13,901 nucleotides of DNA from Trichomonas tenax. Its lineage: Eukaryota; Parabasalia; Trichomonadida; Trichomonadidae. The DNA lies in contig JALKBU010001243.1 of the NCBI GenBank assembly GCA_023091735.1, positions 1 through 13,901 of the forward strand. The letters are read 5' to 3'. This document shows positions 1 to 6,718 of the stretch, one piece after another. Positions within the stretch are counted from its first letter, which is position 1; each line of letters opens with the position of its first letter. The position numbers and the translations under genes are program-made. The notes below the pieces were generated by a model. That model was not told where the DNA came from, did not search any database, and saw only the letters and a program-made list of their open reading frames with translations.

Positions 1-768
1 ATTTGCTATTTTTTCAATCTGAAATGTCCATAATATTTCATTCATGAACTCAACATTTTCACCATTAATATCAGTAATACTAAACTTTAAACCAACCAAA
101 TCTTTTGATGATAAAATAAATGAATTTCCTTGAAGTTGAAACGGATATGATAATGAAAAATTATTTAAGTTTAAACTAACAGTATTTGTAATTGCCGGGT
201 AAATGTTTCGACCTTCGGTCTTAGGGCACATTTGCGCACATGTTTGGTGTGAAAATCTCATTGGTGAATTTAATTTATCACATTTAATCATAAAGAAACT
301 TGGACCATTGTCGTTATAATTCACTTGACCCATTTCTAGACCAGAGCTTCCAGCACTTGATTTTGATATGTCAATGATACCCAATAAATTTTTAAATCGT
401 TCAGTACAATATTTAATTGTTAATGGAAAGTGAATTATACCATTTAATCCATCAACTTCAAATTGATTTGATGGATTTTTTCCGAATTTATCAACATACC
501 AACTAGTGAAAACAGAATTTAAATATTCTAAATGTGTTGTTATATCCGCTTTACTGATGACATCATTTATATACATATCATATGATTTATCTAGGCTCGG
601 AGAGCCCGGAACCTCTGGTTCATCAACTAAGAAGGTGATGAAGTTATTAACATTTAAAATAGCTGGGTTAAATTTACCTGAAACAGAGATTAGAAAAACA
701 TTAAAGATACCAGTAACGTTTAAATTTAATTCACAAACATTATTTGAAATTATATTAATAATTGACAT
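1..768 (-). CDS. Maverick structural protein, penton-like minor capsid candidate (partial, C-terminus off the left edge)
   Basis: The minus-strand frame is open without a stop from the ATG at 766-768 to base 1 (256 codons) and has no end in the window. The start lies at a palindromic AT-rich divergent promoter shared with the gene at 788. The protein is rich in short hydrophobic beta-type segments alternating with N/S/D turns and has no membrane segment. Near the edge it has a D-I-N-G-E-N-V turn followed by W-T-F-Q-I-E-K-I, a pattern usual in jelly-roll capsid strands. Its place beside the ATPase and major capsid genes, and the size being at least 256 aa, fit the Maverick minor capsid (penton) protein, but I do not recognise it at family level. 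Two small GC-rich inverted repeats (210-220 and 594-606) lie inside it. The reading frame is certain; the product is inferred. Confidence 0.75.
   Translation of the reverse strand, partial: MSIINIISNNVCELNLNVTGIFNVFLISVSGKFNPAILNVNNFITFLVDEPEVPGSPSLDKSYDMYINDVISKADITTHLEYLNSVFTSWYVDKFGKNPSNQFEVDGLNGIIHFPLTIKYCTERFKNLLGIIDISKSSAGSSGLEMGQVNYNDNGPSFFMIKCDKLNSPMRFSHQTCAQMCPKTEGRNIYPAITNTVSLNLNNFSLSYPFQLQGNSFILSSKDLVGLKFSITDINGENVEFMNEILWTFQIEKIAN
210..220. repeat. GC-rich mini-hairpin, 4-bp stem and 3-nt loop
   Basis: GACC-TTC-GGTC sits in a GC-rich patch inside an AT-rich gene. Its surroundings (TTCGACC, three variable bases, GGTCT, one variable base, AGGG) recur at 3748-3765 in another gene and another reading frame. 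Confidence 0.6.
594..606. repeat. GC-rich mini-hairpin, 5-bp stem and 3-nt loop
   Basis: GGCTC-GGA-GAGCC is a perfect inverted repeat inside the partial structural gene. It encodes the E-P-E-V-P-G-S-P-S stretch of that protein, which reads as a loop. Confidence 0.55.
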
Positions 769-787
769 TTTTAATTAAATTAAAAAT
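767..787. promoter_or_regulatory. palindromic bidirectional promoter between divergent Maverick genes
   Basis: The 19 bases between the divergent start codons (768 minus, 788 plus) lie within a perfect 21-base palindrome: two 10-base arms, ATTTTTAATT and its complement, around one central A. Each gene therefore sees the same upstream sequence, including the T-tract found ahead of other genes of this element. Promoter function is inferred from position and symmetry. Confidence 0.5.
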
Positions 788-1264
788 ATGGTTAAACGAT
801 ATTTTCCAGTACAGAATAAAACCCATGTGAGATTACCTCAGGATTTCATTGATTCCAAAAATAAAAAATATATTTATGTTATCGACTTTCAAACTTCTGA
901 ACAATATAGCGAGGGATATAGATCATTTTTATTATCTTTACATTCAAATTTAGTTCAGAAAGACCCTTATTGTGACCACTTAATACGTTTCTCTACAGGA
1001 TCACGTACTGATATTGATAGATTAAAATATGAACAAATTGATGATATTGAATTTCTAGATTTCTGGTTTAAGTATCCGGATGAATCAAAATGCAATTATA
1101 CAGAAATAGAAGATGTAATCGAAAAAGATGTAAAAATAACTGACCCCGATGGGAATCAAAAAATAATACATCAAAGAATTAAAACGGGTGAGAAAACAAT
1201 TGATGTCAAATTATTTCCTAAACTCTGTACTTTTGTTATGTTAATGTTAGAATATGAGCCATAG
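788..1264 (+). CDS. Maverick small structural-type protein of unknown function (158 aa)
   Basis: The frame is complete from ATG to TAG. The protein is hydrophilic, with no signal peptide or membrane helix, and looks beta-rich (for example K-K-Y-I-Y-V-I-D-F and F-L-D-F-W-F). It contains S-L-H-S-N-L-V near residue 50 and ends in a hydrophobic M-L-M-L-E-Y, both of which would suit a compact single jelly roll. It is divergent from the penton-like gene and ends 4 bases before the end of the convergent gene at 1269. I cannot assign a family; a minor capsid or cement role is inferred only from the neighbourhood. Confidence 0.7.
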   Translation: MVKRYFPVQNKTHVRLPQDFIDSKNKKYIYVIDFQTSEQYSEGYRSFLLSLHSNLVQKDPYCDHLIRFSTGSRTDIDRLKYEQIDDIEFLDFWFKYPDESKCNYTEIEDVIEKDVKITDPDGNQKIIHQRIKTGEKTIDVKLFPKLCTFVMLMLEYEP

Positions 1265-1268
1265 GAAC

Positions 1269-1952
1269 TTAAATTATTTTTACAAAGAAACGATCAAGAG
1301 AGATTTTATATTCATCAACTATTTTATTGTATATGTCATTGTATGATAAATTTAAATCATTTGTGACTCCATTCTTTGTAACCTTTATTGTGTTAATCTC
1401 TTTAATCGGTGAAAGTTTAGCAACTACTGTGCAACATGAAACATCATCATCAATGAAATATTGAATTTTAACATCTTGATCTTGCACCTCACACAAAATA
1501 GCAATGATATGTATTAAATCATCATATGGAAGAATTATTAAACCAGAATCATCTATTAAATTAATTACAGATTCATAGTTATCAATGATGATATCTCTAT
1601 ATATTTTCATTAATTCTGTATCTAATGATGTAGTCTTGGTTTCATATGGGTTCCATGATCCCTGGGGTGAAGTCTTTGGATCGTAATGAACAGTCACTGG
1701 TTCATTTCCTGGTTCGGTACGAAATACCTCAACACCCTTCAGGTGTTCTGCTAAAACAATACCTTCACTTTCTTCAGTTTCAACATCTTTAATAATTGGC
1801 TGAGTTGCTGACCTCTCCAGTTTTCCAAATTCAGGGGAAACATTAACTTTTACATTCTGAATTACTTTACTTTTATCATCATTTACATTAAATCCCACAG
1901 TTATTTCAGCTTTAGCATTTGAATTTCTCTGAGGAACAATTCTTCTTCTCAT
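1269..1952 (-). CDS. Maverick conserved-type protein of unknown function (227 aa)
   Basis: The frame is complete, with ATG at 1950-1952 preceded by a T7-ATTC tract 8 bases upstream (1961-1971), as in neighbouring genes. The N-terminal 12 residues are basic (M-R-R-R-I-V-P-Q-R), followed by a polar, probably disordered stretch to about residue 110. A C-terminal half (about 110-227) alternates helical segments (L-M-K-I-Y-R-D-I-I-I) with acidic loops. There is no membrane segment and no catalytic motif that I can name. The basic N-terminus would suit DNA or capsid-interior binding, which is speculation. It is the last gene of a run of minus-strand genes that includes the ATPase and major capsid. 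Confidence 0.7.
   Translation of the reverse strand: MRRRIVPQRNSNAKAEITVGFNVNDDKSKVIQNVKVNVSPEFGKLERSATQPIIKDVETEESEGIVLAEHLKGVEVFRTEPGNEPVTVHYDPKTSPQGSWNPYETKTTSLDTELMKIYRDIIIDNYESVINLIDDSGLIILPYDDLIHIIAILCEVQDQDVKIQYFIDDDVSCCTVVAKLSPIKEINTIKVTKNGVTNDLNLSYNDIYNKIVDEYKISLDRFFVKII
1731..1747. repeat. mini-hairpin, 6-bp stem and 5-nt loop
   Basis: AACACC-CTTCA-GGTGTT is an inverted repeat inside the 227-aa gene, again richer in GC than its surroundings. Confidence 0.4.
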
Positions 1953-1960
1953 TTACTTAT

Positions 1961-1971
1961 GAATAAAAAAA
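1961..1971 (-). promoter_or_regulatory. T-tract/ATTC upstream element of the 227-aa gene
   Basis: Read on the minus strand this is seven T, then ATTC, ending 8 bases before the ATG and running into a TCATA that resembles a trichomonad initiator (TCA+1, pyrimidine, A/T). The same arrangement precedes other genes of the element. Confidence 0.4.
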
Positions 1972-1998
1972 TAATAATCCTTTAGGATTTAGCGAAAA

Positions 1999-2910
1999 TT
2001 ATGAACTAAGTAATTGATTAATAAATGCGTGTGCATTATTTAGTTCATTTTCATTATTGACTATTTGATGAATGATAGTAAAACAAGCATTCTTAAAGTC
2101 ATTTGATTTCTCAATTTTACGTTTATCTTTGTCAGAAATTTGATCATAATTTACTTTATAATTTTCAACATAAACACGTTTCTTGATAAGTTCATTAAAT
2201 GCGGCATTGATTACTTTACTAATCATTCTAGCAATTTGTAATGGTTGTACTCCACTTTGTTTTAATTCCTCCTTTATATTCGTACCAGTAATAAATGAAT
2301 CAACGATTGCAGTTTTGAAATATTTCTTTGGTGTTATTGGTTTCAGAAGGGTTGCAAATTGACCTTCTAAATTATGCTGATATGTAGGAAAACCATTTTG
2401 ACCTGGAATAATTGAATTCATTTCTTCAACAAAATTTGAATACGGTTCTTGTCTATATGAATAAATAGCACCATTTTCACCCTCACCAATATATTGTTTA
2501 ATTGGTTTTCCATTTTTATCAAATTTCATTGGATACGTTGTATTATATGCTTTTCTTTTTCCATAATCACTATCTTTTAGTTTGTACCCATTAATGACTT
2601 TAACATTACCCTTTGAATCTGTAATAAAAACTTCTGAAATACCATCTGATTTTCCATTAGGACCTGTGATATCTGCTTCATGAGCTTCCCAATTTACACC
2701 TTGACGTTTTGCGTATGCTTCAGCCTCTGGTAATGTTAAAACATTTTTCATTTGCTTTACATCTTTTTGAAGACCAGCAACAATATGAACTAATTCCTTC
2801 ATTCCATCAGGAACTGATATTTGACGATGATATGTTTGACCAGCCCTTTTTCCTTTCTGATAAGTACCAGGTTTAAGTTGTGTTTGTAATAAGTTTCCGA
2901 TTTCCGCCAT
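1999..2910 (-). CDS. Maverick conserved-type protein of unknown function (303 aa)
   Basis: The frame is complete, with ATG at 2908-2910 and a T7-ATTC tract 9 bases upstream. The N-terminus is basic and glycine/glutamine-rich (residues 1-30, [10 protein letters not shown]), then a helical stretch (35-70). A central part, about residues 70-160, has D-I-T-G-P-N-G and a beta-type [11 protein letters not shown] mainly helical, lysine-rich C-terminal half follows. No transmembrane segment or enzyme motif is visible. It lies directly downstream of the packaging ATPase on the same strand, with 38 bases between them, so it probably belongs to the morphogenesis group; a scaffold, core or minor virion role is inferred. 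I do not recognise a named family. Confidence 0.75.
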   Translation of the reverse strand: MAEIGNLLQTQLKPGTYQKGKRAGQTYHRQISVPDGMKELVHIVAGLQKDVKQMKNVLTLPEAEAYAKRQGVNWEAHEADITGPNGKSDGISEVFITDSKGNVKVINGYKLKDSDYGKRKAYNTTYPMKFDKNGKPIKQYIGEGENGAIYSYRQEPYSNFVEEMNSIIPGQNGFPTYQHNLEGQFATLLKPITPKKYFKTAIVDSFITGTNIKEELKQSGVQPLQIARMISKVINAAFNELIKKRVYVENYKVNYDQISDKDKRKIEKSNDFKNACFTIIHQIVNNENELNNAHAFINQLLSS

Positions 2911-2919
2911 GTTTAATTA

Positions 2920-2930
2920 GAATAAAAAAA
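2920..2930 (-). promoter_or_regulatory. T-tract/ATTC upstream element of the 303-aa gene
   Basis: Seven T followed by ATTC on the minus strand, ending 9 bases before the ATG; identical in sequence to the element at 1961-1971. Confidence 0.4.
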
Positions 2931-2948
2931 TTAAATTAACATCATTTT

Positions 2949-3788
2949 TTAATCAGAAAAAGTAACATTACCTTTAACAGTATCAACTATTAACTTTCCA
3001 TGTTCACTTAATTGTTGATATTTATAATAAAGCTCATTAAATGACATCGGTAAATTCACCTGATACAACATTACATTTAATTGCTAACGACTAAAACCTG
3101 AGAATATAAGTAATGTTGAAATATTTGATTTAATATTTGTTGAGAGGGCTTTAAAATATTGAACAGCCATAAAGAATGAGCATTGAATATGTCGACATTG
3201 TGTTAAGAGTTGATTAAAATATGATTTTTCATTACTGATTAATTTTGATTTTACAGCATCATCAAGAAATACTAAAGTGTGTAAGAATTCACGACTGAAA
3301 TCATTAATAAATAATGTTTTAAACAAATCATCTTTTTGTTCATCAACTATTCTATCCTCTAAATTTTCCTTTTTGATTGTATTATATAATTCTTTATACA
3401 TTATTAATTTCTTTAAATAATCTTCTGCTTCATCATGTGATAAATATATGATTGGAATATGAATGAGATGTTTTAATGATTCAAAAGTGTCATCACATTC
3501 ACTACCATTTCTATTTATATATATTAACACATGAGAATATGGGGATGTGTTAGAGATGATAATGATCTCTTTAATGATAGATAAAGTTTTACCCTTAAAT
3601 TGTTTACCTATTGCAGCAGTGATGGAGTTATAATATACGTTTGAATATGGTATTTTGCTCAAAACTTCTTTAGATAAGGAACCTTTATTTTTATTTAGTT
3701 CTTCTTTGATTATATCATTAATGTATTCATTATAGACATCATGAAGTTCGACCACAGGTCTCAGGGAATGAAGTTCCTGTTCAATCAT
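2949..3788 (-). pseudogene. Maverick A32-like genome-packaging ATPase, interrupted by one in-frame TAG
   Basis: This is the FtsK/HerA-superfamily ATPase that drives DNA into the capsid in Polintons, adenovirus-like and NCLDV lineages. From the ATG at 3786-3788, 234 residues are open. The P-loop is G61-KQFK-G66-K67-T68 (longer than the usual spacing), the Walker B strand is L172-VFLDDA178, followed by R199-H200 and Q210, and then the S-N-I-S-T-L-L-I-F-S strand typical of the family. Family members continue for some 40-50 residues more; here a TAG at 3084-3086 interrupts, yet the same frame stays open for another 44 codons to a TAA at 2949-2951, with family-like content. One C-to-T change of a CAG would explain the stop. 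With it, the protein loses its C-terminal segment but keeps both Walker motifs, so loss of function is likely but not proven. Confidence 0.85.
3750..3760. repeat. GC-rich mini-hairpin, 4-bp stem and 3-nt loop
   Basis: GACC-ACA-GGTC near the start of the ATPase gene. The flanks match those of the hairpin at 210-220 although the two genes are unrelated and the motif is read in different frames. Confidence 0.6.
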
Positions 3789-3816
3789 TTTATATTTACA
3801 AAAATAATATATTTCC

Positions 3817-5448
3817 TTATAAATTATTATCTATATTGTATTGACTCTTAAACTGTGGTGGGCATCCGGTTTTATGATACTTTAACCCATTTTTTGGGTC
3901 CCAACTCCAATATGTTGTACGTGTGAACCAGAACTGAGGTGGTGTAGTAACCTTTGAGCAATATGTATCATTAGCACCTTGATAAATTGGAAATGCTTTA
4001 AGAGCAACCGTTACGCTTGTGTTTCCGGTCTCGATACCATCAAAGAATATACCTGCACCGTGTCTCTGAGTTGGAATTGTGCATAAGAATGATGTCTGAT
4101 CTTTCCATGTTCTTGGTAATGGTGTACCATCATCTGCATTTAATGGTCTAGTTAATGAATCCTCATATTCTTCAGTGCATTCATGAATACCATCCAAATC
4201 TGATGCTTGCAACATTCGAGTGAAGAATATATCACCAACTGTCATCATATCCTTTTCTGGATAATTTCTGCCATCACCTGTGACCTGAACACCACGCAAC
4301 ATTGGATTTTCTAAAACAGTTCTTTGAAGAGGGGATTTTGGAAATGCTAAAACTATGTCTGTCACATTATGAAGAGCATAAGTGAAATCAGAAGTTATAC
4401 CATCAGCTGATACACATCCATTATTTAAGCTCCTGACGTCTATTTGCTGGGCTGGAATGAAATATGGATCCTGTGGTGTGAAAAGTTTAGGTATTGATCT
4501 TATTGACTCTTCAGTTAATCCATAACCTGGAATTATTGCTTTATCTTCCAAAACAACCAAATTCGTGCATCGTAACGTAACTTTTGAAATTGTTGGTTCC
4601 GCTGTTGTCGCTGCAATATTAGTGATTAAATTTGCAGACATACCTATTTGAGTGAATTTCCTATCGTATTTAAATGATTTTTCTAGAATCTTTGCATAAT
4701 TTGCATCAGTAATTTTTTCATAAACATAATTTTGTAAATCAGCAACACGTAATGGATCAACTTGGCAGAAAACTAATGAGTCTTTATCAATATAATATTT
4801 AAGAATAATTTCACCAAATGTTTTAGGGTAATCATCGAATGCTTGAAATGCTAATAAATCATTAACTGGAATAATTAAATCAAATTCAATATCTGTAGAA
4901 GAGTTGGCAGTTGTGAATGTCTCTGATGGGTCAATATATTTTCCAGCAACCGAATTATCATATTTTTGAACGTTATTATATAATGAATGTGTGAACTTTC
5001 TGACCTTCCTTTCAGACTTTGGTTTATATGTTGCATATGCATATGATTCACGTGACATTTCCATTTGTAAATATCCAGCGTCTCCCCTATCTGTTTCAGC
5101 CTCTAATTGGCGCATGTTTTGATTACTTGATCTATAACCAGCGAATAATCTCATGCATTTAAAATCATCATCACATGTAAAGGCTTTATTGGATTCAATA
5201 GTGGCTTTTACCCTACGCTTAATATATGTTTCTCCTAACTGATTAACATCATGAGCGTTATTTGTGATTCTTAAATGTGTTTGCTTTGTATAATCATAGG
5301 GGGCATCAGAATCGAAGCATGAGTTTTCAAGTTCTCTGTAATATCTTCTACCATCATTTTTGGCGAAGACCTCATTAATCTTTTCGAATGATTGAAACAT
5401 GTTTCCATTTATTGGTTTTGTGTTTGGGATCAAATAGTTTGTCGTCAT
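3817..5448 (-). CDS. Maverick major capsid protein, double jelly-roll type (543 aa)
   Basis: The complete frame, ATG at 5446-5448 to TAA at 3817, gives 543 aa, about the size of Polinton/NCLDV-like double-jelly-roll capsid proteins. It is rich in beta-type segments and aromatic residues and has no membrane segment. Recognisable stretches are D327-PYFIPAQQID (about 327-337), L-A-F-P-K-S-P-L-Q-R-T at about 367-377 followed by N-P-M-L-R-G-V-Q-V, and the aromatic C-terminus W-F-T-R-T-T-Y-W-S-W. These match what I remember of the Trichomonas Maverick capsid family; family membership is inferred from them plus length and the adjacent packaging ATPase (28 bases downstream, same strand). This is the only large gene of the module in the window that is both complete and assignable. 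A T6-ATTT tract lies just upstream of the start. It forms trimeric capsomers in relatives. Confidence 0.85.
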   Translation of the reverse strand: MTTNYLIPNTKPINGNMFQSFEKINEVFAKNDGRRYYRELENSCFDSDAPYDYTKQTHLRITNNAHDVNQLGETYIKRRVKATIESNKAFTCDDDFKCMRLFAGYRSSNQNMRQLEAETDRGDAGYLQMEMSRESYAYATYKPKSERKVRKFTHSLYNNVQKYDNSVAGKYIDPSETFTTANSSTDIEFDLIIPVNDLLAFQAFDDYPKTFGEIILKYYIDKDSLVFCQVDPLRVADLQNYVYEKITDANYAKILEKSFKYDRKFTQIGMSANLITNIAATTAEPTISKVTLRCTNLVVLEDKAIIPGYGLTEESIRSIPKLFTPQDPYFIPAQQIDVRSLNNGCVSADGITSDFTYALHNVTDIVLAFPKSPLQRTVLENPMLRGVQVTGDGRNYPEKDMMTVGDIFFTRMLQASDLDGIHECTEEYEDSLTRPLNADDGTPLPRTWKDQTSFLCTIPTQRHGAGIFFDGIETGNTSVTVALKAFPIYQGANDTYCSKVTTPPQFWFTRTTYWSWDPKNGLKYHKTGCPPQFKSQYNIDNNL

Positions 5449-5456
5449 TTATGTAT

Positions 5457-5466
5457 AAATAAAAAA
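5457..5466 (-). promoter_or_regulatory. T-tract upstream element of the major capsid gene
   Basis: Six T followed by ATTT on the minus strand, 8 bases before the ATG at 5446-5448. It lies in the 63-base gap that separates the capsid gene from the divergent small gene at 5512, so the gap probably holds two promoters. Confidence 0.35.
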
Positions 5467-5511
5467 TAATATTTGAATTATAAAATCAATTTTTTAATTA
5501 TTATAAAAATA

Positions 5512-5742
5512 ATGGGTACAGGTGTGTTTAAGAAACTATGGGATAAAGTCAAAAGAGGAGTTAAAAGCATATGGGAAACTGGAAAGAAAGCTGTTAATTT
5601 TGTGAAGGATAAAATACTTCCTCATACTGAAGCTATCAGTGATGTGGCAATTTCAATATCACCACAACATGGTCAAAAGGTTAAACAGGTATTAAATAAA
5701 AGTGGAGAAGTCATTAATAGATTAACTCCAATATTGAAATAA
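5512..5742 (+). CDS. small basic amphipathic Maverick protein (76 aa), membrane-active or core peptide candidate
   Basis: I choose the ATG at 5512-5514; the frame is open upstream to a TTG at 5473 but that stretch lies in the promoter gap of the capsid gene. The protein begins M-G-T-G-V-F-K-K-L-W-D-K-V-K, an amphipathic helix with lysines on one face and F/L/W/V/I on the other, continuing to about residue 37. A less charged segment (38-55) and a second short basic helix follow. It shares its opening pattern with the convergent gene at 5825-6045, so the two are probably paralogues. Such peptides act in other capsid systems as membrane-lytic or DNA-condensing minor proteins; that function here is inference from composition alone. 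It ends in TAA directly at a hairpin. Confidence 0.65.
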   Translation: MGTGVFKKLWDKVKRGVKSIWETGKKAVNFVKDKILPHTEAISDVAISISPQHGQKVKQVLNKSGEVINRLTPILK

Positions 5743-5800
5743 AAACCTCGTAGAGGTTTTTGCAGAACCCTGGCCTTTGTCCTGGCGTAGCCTTGGGTTC
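5743..5800. terminator. hairpin cluster between two convergent genes, candidate 3'-end signal
   Basis: Immediately after the TAA of the 76-aa gene is a perfect inverted repeat with 8-base arms (AAAACCTC, loop GTA, GAGGTTTT, 5743-5761). A second, looser inverted repeat (GAACCC at 5765-5770, GGGTTC at 5795-5800) encloses GGC-GTA-GCC (5784-5792). The 82-base gap separates the 3' ends of two convergent genes. A role in transcript ending or protection is inferred from position; an alternative is that these belong to the GC-rich mini-hairpin family seen elsewhere in the element. Confidence 0.45.
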
Positions 5801-5824
5801 GTAAAAATAAATTATATATTTTTA

Positions 5825-6045
5825 TCACTTCACTAATCCTTCAACTACTCCACCAATTGCGTTTCCAACCTGTGCTCCCATCATTGGGTTCCCTGCTTTT
5901 GCTCCAAATATTCCACCGATTGCTGTGCCAACCGTTTTCGCTATTGGTACAACAGCTTTAGCAACAGGTTTCAATACTTTATTATGAACCCATTTTGCAG
6001 CATTTTTGATACCATTCCATATTTTCTTAAAAATCCAGCAGCCAT
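5825..6045 (-). pseudogene. second small amphipathic, glycine-zipper Maverick protein, frameshifted near its start
   Basis: From the ATG at 6043-6045 the frame soon meets TGA, but after a one-base shift at the T5 run (near 6027-6035) the minus strand reads coherently to TGA at 5825-5827. The total span would be about 73 residues if one T were restored. The N-terminal third is amphipathic and rich in K, W and F; the middle is alternating K/V/A with two prolines. The C-terminal 40 residues are hydrophobic with repeated G and A at helical spacing (for example T-A-I-G-G-I-F-G-A-K-A-G), a glycine-zipper pattern of membrane-inserting peptides. Its opening resembles the 76-aa gene facing it. The ATG is preceded by a T6-ATTC tract as in intact neighbours. 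The lesion may be decay or a homopolymer sequencing error. Confidence 0.65.
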
Positions 6046-6056
6046 GTTTTATTAAT

Positions 6057-6066
6057 GAATAAAAAA
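6057..6066 (-). promoter_or_regulatory. T-tract/ATTC element with initiator-like TCATTA upstream of the small amphipathic gene
   Basis: Six T then ATTC on the minus strand, 11 bases from the ATG. The following bases make TCATTA, which fits the trichomonad initiator pattern (TCA+1, pyrimidine, A/T). Confidence 0.4.
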
Positions 6067-6106
6067 CTAATTTATATCGATATTTTAATATTTTTATTGA
6101 TATGAA

Positions 6107-6283
6107 ATGAAACCAATTTTAAAAACAATTGATCATGATGAAGACAAAGTTGAACATGATCAAAAAGAAACAAAACTGAAAATAATAAAACCAATTACTG
6201 AATCAACAACATTTGAAACTGTTGATGATTTTAATGAGTACTATGCAAATAATAAGAAGATATTCGAAGAAAATACTACCTGA
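6107..6283 (+). CDS. short charged Maverick ORF (58 aa), unknown
   Basis: A complete ATG-to-TGA frame begins M-K-P-I-L-K-T-I-D-H and is dense in D, E, K and H with no hydrophobic segment long enough for a membrane helix. The C-terminal part (T-V-D-D-F-N-E-Y-Y-A-N-N-K-K) reads as a helix. It lies 12 bases before another plus-strand ORF, so the two may be one transcript. Short length and low complexity mean that it could be a chance frame, but codon use matches the element's genes. Confidence 0.45.
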   Translation: MKPILKTIDHDEDKVEHDQKETKLKIIKPITESTTFETVDDFNEYYANNKKIFEENTT

Positions 6284-6295
6284 AAATTAAATAAA

Positions 6296-6493
6296 ATGTT
6301 TAAAATTGAGGACAGAGTCCGAGACCCAGAGGGTCATGGCTTCAAAATTACAAAAATAAAGGGTGAAGTAAGTTTAAAATCTATTCCTTAGTCAAGAGTG
6401 ACAGCATTAATGAAGATAGAAGATTTAACAAAAAGAATAAATGTGATTGAAGATAGAATAAATCAAATCACTGCAGTATTAAATGATACATAG
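6296..6493 (+). pseudogene. short Maverick ORF with SH3-like start and coiled-coil end, interrupted by in-frame TAG
   Basis: From the ATG at 6296 the frame reads 31 codons, meets TAG at 6389-6391, and then continues in the same frame for 33 codons to TAG at 6491. The first part contains D-R-V-R-D-P-E-G-H and I-T-K-I-K-G, the pattern of small SH3-like/KOW beta barrels. The second part, from about M-K-I-E-D-L, has hydrophobic residues at heptad spacing (I, L, I, I, I, I, L) and would form a short coiled coil. A single C-to-T change from CAG would explain the first TAG. Alternatively, the second part could be a separate small gene starting at its own ATG. A GC-rich mini-hairpin (6323-6335) lies in the first part. 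Confidence 0.45.
6323..6335. repeat. GC-rich mini-hairpin, 5-bp stem and 3-nt loop
   Basis: GACCC-AGA-GGGTC, a perfect inverted repeat inside the short ORF at 6296; it encodes the D-P-E-G loop of the SH3-like stretch. Confidence 0.55.
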
Positions 6494-6718
6494 TACCATT
6501 TTCTAATTGTGCCCATGGAAAAATTTTCTAAAATTTTCATGATAGGGTCTAACAAAAAATAAACGGGGCAAATTTTTTCCATTATATATAATTATATTAA
6601 AAACAATAAGTATATTATATCATAATCAAGTTAGCACTCGAAATTTTAAAACTTGTGAAATTAAATCATTTAGATTGTCGGAAATTAGGAGTTAAATTCT
6701 TCAAAAATAAAAATTCTC
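6494..6718. other. AT-rich non-coding gap inside the element
   Basis: I see no open frame with protein-like content, RNA gene or strong repeat. There are homopolymer A/T runs and a weak inverted pair (ATGGAAAAA at 6515-6523 against its complement near 6574-6582). It separates the plus-strand ORF pair from the broken minus-strand gene. Confidence 0.5.

Noticed and set aside
506..778. Plus-strand open frame of 90 codons
   Set aside because: It lies antisense within the partial penton-like gene, has an AT-driven composition and no protein-like features.
6515..6582. Possible terminal inverted repeat pair (ATGGAAAAA and complement)
   Set aside because: The match is short and low-complexity, and the two copies are only about 50 bases apart.
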